64,000 nucleotides of DNA from NCBI GenBank assembly GCA_958421275.1, contig CATZLI010000001.1:124001-188000 (forward strand), given 5' to 3'. The notes beneath the pieces are model-generated. The model did not search any database and was not told the origin of the DNA. It saw nothing but the letters and a program-made list of their open reading frames with translations. Shown piece after piece: positions 61,326-64,000 of the stretch. How positions within the stretch are numbered: position 1 is the first letter of the stretch; each line of letters starts with the position of its first letter. A program made the position numbers and the translations under genes. This DNA comes from an uncultured Collinsella sp. Lineage in GTDB: Bacteria > Actinomycetota > Coriobacteriia > Coriobacteriales > Coriobacteriaceae.

Positions 61326-61846
61326 GGTGCACTCCTGCGTGCCGTTTGTTTGACGCCGTAAAGGGTACCCGTTTTAGGCTTAAAGGTTAACCGAGACTAA
61401 CAAAATTGTTGTATTTGAATAGGATGGGGAAAGGAGTTGCCGAAATGTCTTGATCTGTAACAACTAGGGATGGAAATTGGACCTAGGTGTTACAGATCGA
61501 GACAGGAAGAAATGGTCCTATGGAAAATCTCGATCTGTAACAGTTAGCTGCAAAAACCGGCCCTTCGTGTTACAGATCGAGACATTCGGAACTGTCTCTC
61601 GAAAACATCTCAATCTGTAACATCTAGGCGCCAAAATTGGGTCTTCCTGTTACAGATTGAGATGTTTGAAGCGGTGAGCTTACAGGCCGAACTTGGGGCC
61701 CTTGTTGTCGTCCTTGAGGTCGGCGGTGTCCACTCGTAGGGCGTGCGTTACGCGATTGTTTCGAAACGGGCGGGAAACACAACGGGCCGGTGATGCTCCT
61801 AGTATGCCTATTCAACTGATTGTCTAATATTTAGGGGAGGATCGCG
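61326..61846. other. 521-nt divergent region between NRAMP gene and gltB
   Basis: Contains GGTTAACC near 61387, the three-hairpin family F array (61447-61663), and ATTGTTTCGAAAC at 61755-61767, which matches part of the argR upstream repeat. The AT-rich end just before GGGGAGG probably holds the gltB promoter; no clear -35/-10 pair could be fixed. Confidence 0.6.
61447..61663. repeat. Array of three 57-bp hairpins, family F, 80-bp period
   Basis: Units 61447-61503, 61527-61583 and 61607-61663, each exactly 57 bp, start to start exactly 80 bp, with 23-bp spacers. Arms are (A/G)TCT(C/T)(G/A)ATCTGTAACA and TGTTACAGAT(C/T)GAGA(C/T); arm changes in unit 3 are compensatory (CAATC/GATTG). Centres differ between units. 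Confidence 0.9.
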
Positions 61847-64000
61847 ATGCAGGCAGATTCCGCTCAGCAGCAGGGCCTTTATCGCCCCGAATTCGATCAC
61901 GATGCGTGTGGCATCGGCGCGCTTGCCGATATCAACGGTGAGCGCCATCACCAGATTCTGGACGATGCGCTGTCCATTCTGGTCAACTTGGAGCACCGCG
62001 GCGGCACGGGACTTGAGAAGAACACCGGCGACGGCGCCGGCATCCTGTTTCAGGTTCCGCATCACTTTTTCCGCAAAGAGGCTCAAAAGTGCGGCCAGAT
62101 TCTGCCGGCAGAGGGCGACTATGGCGTGGCCATGCTGTTCTTCCCGCAGGACGACAAGGGCGTAGAGGATGCCCGTCGCGTGTTTGAGGAGGGCTGCGCC
62201 GAGGCCGGCGTGCCGCTGCTTTTTTGGCGCGAGGTGCCGGTCGACCCGCACGATTTGGGCGAGACGGCCCGCGCCTGCATGCCCACCATCTTGCAGGCCT
62301 TCCTGGGCCGTCCGGACGACACGCCCGCCGGCGATGCCTTCGAGCGTCGTCTGTACGTGTGCCGCCGCACCATCGAGAAGAAGGCCGACGTCGAGTTTGC
62401 CCTGCGCGACAAGATCTTCTATGTGTGCTCCATGAGCTCGCGCACCATCGTGTACAAGGGTATGCTGGTCGCCACGCAGATGCGCCGCTTCTTCATCGAT
62501 CTCAACGACGCCGCCGTCAAGACGGCCGTGGCGCTCGTCCACTCGCGCTACTCCACCAACACCACGCCCAGCTGGGAACGCGCGCACCCCAACCGTTATA
62601 TCATCCATAACGGCGAGATCAACACCCTCAAGGGCAACGTCAACTGGATCCGCGCCCGCGAGCCCAACCTGTACAGTCCCGTGCTGCAGCATGATCTTGA
62701 GCGCGTGATGCCCATCATTAACCGCGAGGGCTCCGATTCCGCGATTCTGGACAACGTGCTTGAGTTTTTGGTCATGAACGGTCGCCCGCTTACGCGTGCC
62801 GCGTCCATGCTGTTGCCCGAGCCGTGGGACCACAACGACAGCCTGAGTGAGGAGCGCCGCGCCTACGACGCTTACCAGTCCATGCTCATGGAGCCGTGGG
62901 ATGGCCCGGCGGCCATCGCCTTTACCGACGGTCGCACGCTGGGTGCCGCCCTCGACCGTAACGGCCTGCGTCCCGCCCGCTACTATGTGACGCGCGACGG
63001 TCGCTTTATGCTGGCAAGCGAGGTGGGCACCATCGAGGTGAGCCCCGAGAACATCCTGACGAGCGGCTGTCTGGGACCGGGCCAGATGCTCGAGGTCGAT
63101 TTTGCCCGCGGCCGCGTCATCTACAACGACGAGCTGCGCGCCCGTTACGCCAAGGAAAAGCCCTATCGCGACTGGATCGCCGAGGAGACGCTGACCGTCG
63201 ACGCGCTCGACAAGCCCGTCGCGCCCACGCCCGCCGAGGATACCGAGGTGCCCGCCGCCGTGCGCATGGCCAAGCTCGGGTATCACTGGGATGATGTTGA
63301 CGAAGTCGTGCGTCCCATGGCCCAGCAGGGCAAGGCCCCGCTCGCCTCGATGGGCATCGATGCGCCGCTGGCCTGCCTGTCCAAGAAGACGCGCTCGTTC
63401 TTCGACTACTTCTATCAGCTGTTCGCCCAGGTCACGAACCCGCCGATCGATGCCCTGCGCGAGCATATGGTCACCTCGACCACGCTCTACCTGGGCAACC
63501 ACGGCAACCTGCTCGAGGATTCCCGCACGGCCTGCCAGCTGGTGCGCTTGGAGCGTCCGCTGCTGAGCGAGGAGGAGTTCGAGCGTATCTGCGCCATCGA
63601 CCGCGTGGGCTTTAAGACCCGCCGTTTCCGTGCCGTGTACCGCCGCGACGCCGGCGAGGGCGCGCTGCAGGCTGCGCTCAAGCAGCTTGCAGAGGATGTT
63701 GAGGCTGCGGTCCGCGACGGCGTGAACATCGTGGTGTTGAGCGATCGCGCCGCTGCGGGTGAGGTGCCCGTGCCGTCGCTGCTCGCCGTGGGCTGCGTGC
63801 ACAACCACCTGATCCGCGCCGGCGTGCGTACCTTTGCCGACATCGTGGTGGAGTGCGGCGACGCCGTGTCTCCGCACGACTTTGCGGCACTGGTGGGCTA
63901 CTCCGCGAGTGGCATCTATCCGTACAACGCACATGCGTGCATCCGCGATCTGGCGGCACGCGGCGACCTGGACGTGACGGCCGAGCAGGGCATCGCCAAC
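61847..64000 (+). CDS. gltB: Glutamate synthase large subunit (5' part, runs off the window)
   Basis: 718 codons visible, no stop before the right edge. ATG 61847 follows GGGGAGG. The class II glutaminase nucleophile is C21 (D-A-C-G-I-G-A-L-A-D-I), so a 20-residue propeptide would be cleaved. N-S-like glutaminase motifs (H-S-R-Y-S-T-N-T, H-N-G-E-I-N-T-L-K-G-N) are intact, and the central domain starts within the last 250 residues. It makes glutamate from glutamine and 2-oxoglutarate. The small subunit gltD should lie just beyond. Motif ATTGTTTCGAAAC lies 80 nt upstream. Confidence 0.95.
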   Translation, partial: MQADSAQQQGLYRPEFDHDACGIGALADINGERHHQILDDALSILVNLEHRGGTGLEKNTGDGAGILFQVPHHFFRKEAQKCGQILPAEGDYGVAMLFFPQDDKGVEDARRVFEEGCAEAGVPLLFWREVPVDPHDLGETARACMPTILQAFLGRPDDTPAGDAFERRLYVCRRTIEKKADVEFALRDKIFYVCSMSSRTIVYKGMLVATQMRRFFIDLNDAAVKTAVALVHSRYSTNTTPSWERAHPNRYIIHNGEINTLKGNVNWIRAREPNLYSPVLQHDLERVMPIINREGSDSAILDNVLEFLVMNGRPLTRAASMLLPEPWDHNDSLSEERRAYDAYQSMLMEPWDGPAAIAFTDGRTLGAALDRNGLRPARYYVTRDGRFMLASEVGTIEVSPENILTSGCLGPGQMLEVDFARGRVIYNDELRARYAKEKPYRDWIAEETLTVDALDKPVAPTPAEDTEVPAAVRMAKLGYHWDDVDEVVRPMAQQGKAPLASMGIDAPLACLSKKTRSFFDYFYQLFAQVTNPPIDALREHMVTSTTLYLGNHGNLLEDSRTACQLVRLERPLLSEEEFERICAIDRVGFKTRRFRAVYRRDAGEGALQAALKQLAEDVEAAVRDGVNIVVLSDRAAAGEVPVPSLLAVGCVHNHLIRAGVRTFADIVVECGDAVSPHDFAALVGYSASGIYPYNAHACIRDLAARGDLDVTAEQGIAN

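Noticed and set aside
61808..63934. 708-aa minus-strand frame at the right end
   Set aside because: It is the shadow of gltB, whose catalytic Cys21 and glutaminase motifs are clear on the plus strand.

Overview
The window reads as a chromosomal segment of a gut Coriobacteriia bacterium, most likely a Collinsella species (Actinomycetota). The grounds are high GC with GC-rich third positions, Ala/Lys/Glu-rich tails on ribosomal proteins L17 and L31, a transketolase split into two subunits, SecA next to RF2, and an anaerobic purine/selenium-type catabolic cluster. The species call is inference from gene content and style, not from a database match. Sixty-two protein genes with visible stops, one gene running off the right edge (gltB) and two tRNAs are supported. 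Stop-codon use is odd: by my hand count 36 TAG, 23 TAA and only 3 TGA.

Layout. 1-325: left edge with a 33-bp tandem repeat and no clear gene. 326-12381: a membrane-anchored hypothetical protein, a YheO/DauR-type PAS regulator, then a purine-breakdown cluster (ygeX, ygeY, ygeW, yqeA, mocA-like, D-hydantoinase, divergent yqeC/yqeB, xdhC-like). 12694-22418: ribosomal spc/alpha region starting abruptly at rplE (rplE-rpsN-rpsH-rplF-rplR-rpsE-rpmD-rplO-secY-adk-map, infA, rpmJ-rpsM-rpsK-rpsD-rpoA-rplQ), then truA. 23496-31000: orphan glycosyltransferase, argR, class A PBP, U32 peptidase family protein, tyrS. 31318-37691: adenine deaminase, two HAD phosphatases, citrate synthase, ACT-domain protein, rpmE. 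37999-49894: secA-prfB, yitT-type membrane protein, split transketolase, ftsE-ftsX, rnr. 50072-56460: orphan serine recombinase, VanZ-like protein, a MurNAc operon (murR-murQ-PTS-mupG) and an ArsC-like protein. 56660-64000: unknown protein, tRNA-Gln, tRNA-Glu, TPR protein, smpB, flavin reductase-like protein, rubredoxin, NRAMP transporter, glutamate synthase large subunit.

How genes work together. The first 12 kb should release ammonia, carbamoyl phosphate/ATP and pyruvate from ureido intermediates of purine degradation; mocA/yqeB/yqeC/xdhC homologues would mature a (seleno)molybdenum hydroxylase that is not encoded here. The adenine deaminase at 31 kb could feed the same route. The mur operon imports and cleaves cell-wall amino-sugar disaccharides. 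The 12.7-22.4 kb block is core translation, transcription and secretion machinery.

Most unusual. (1) RF2 carries Ser-Pro-Thr where the stop-codon recognition tripeptide Ser-Pro-Phe is expected, alongside strong TGA depletion. (2) Intergenic spaces carry at least six families of exact-length palindromes: four copies of a 67-bp element, three 46-bp hairpins at 62-bp spacing, three 57-bp hairpins at 80-bp spacing, and 33-bp, 37-bp and tripartite forms. Several share a GGGGAC core beside a variable palindromic arm, like REPINs, with no transposase in the window. (3) FtsE has a 170-residue disordered N-terminal extension. (4) A 123-bp nested palindrome precedes ftsE. (5) rpmE has a leader of two matching stem-loops.
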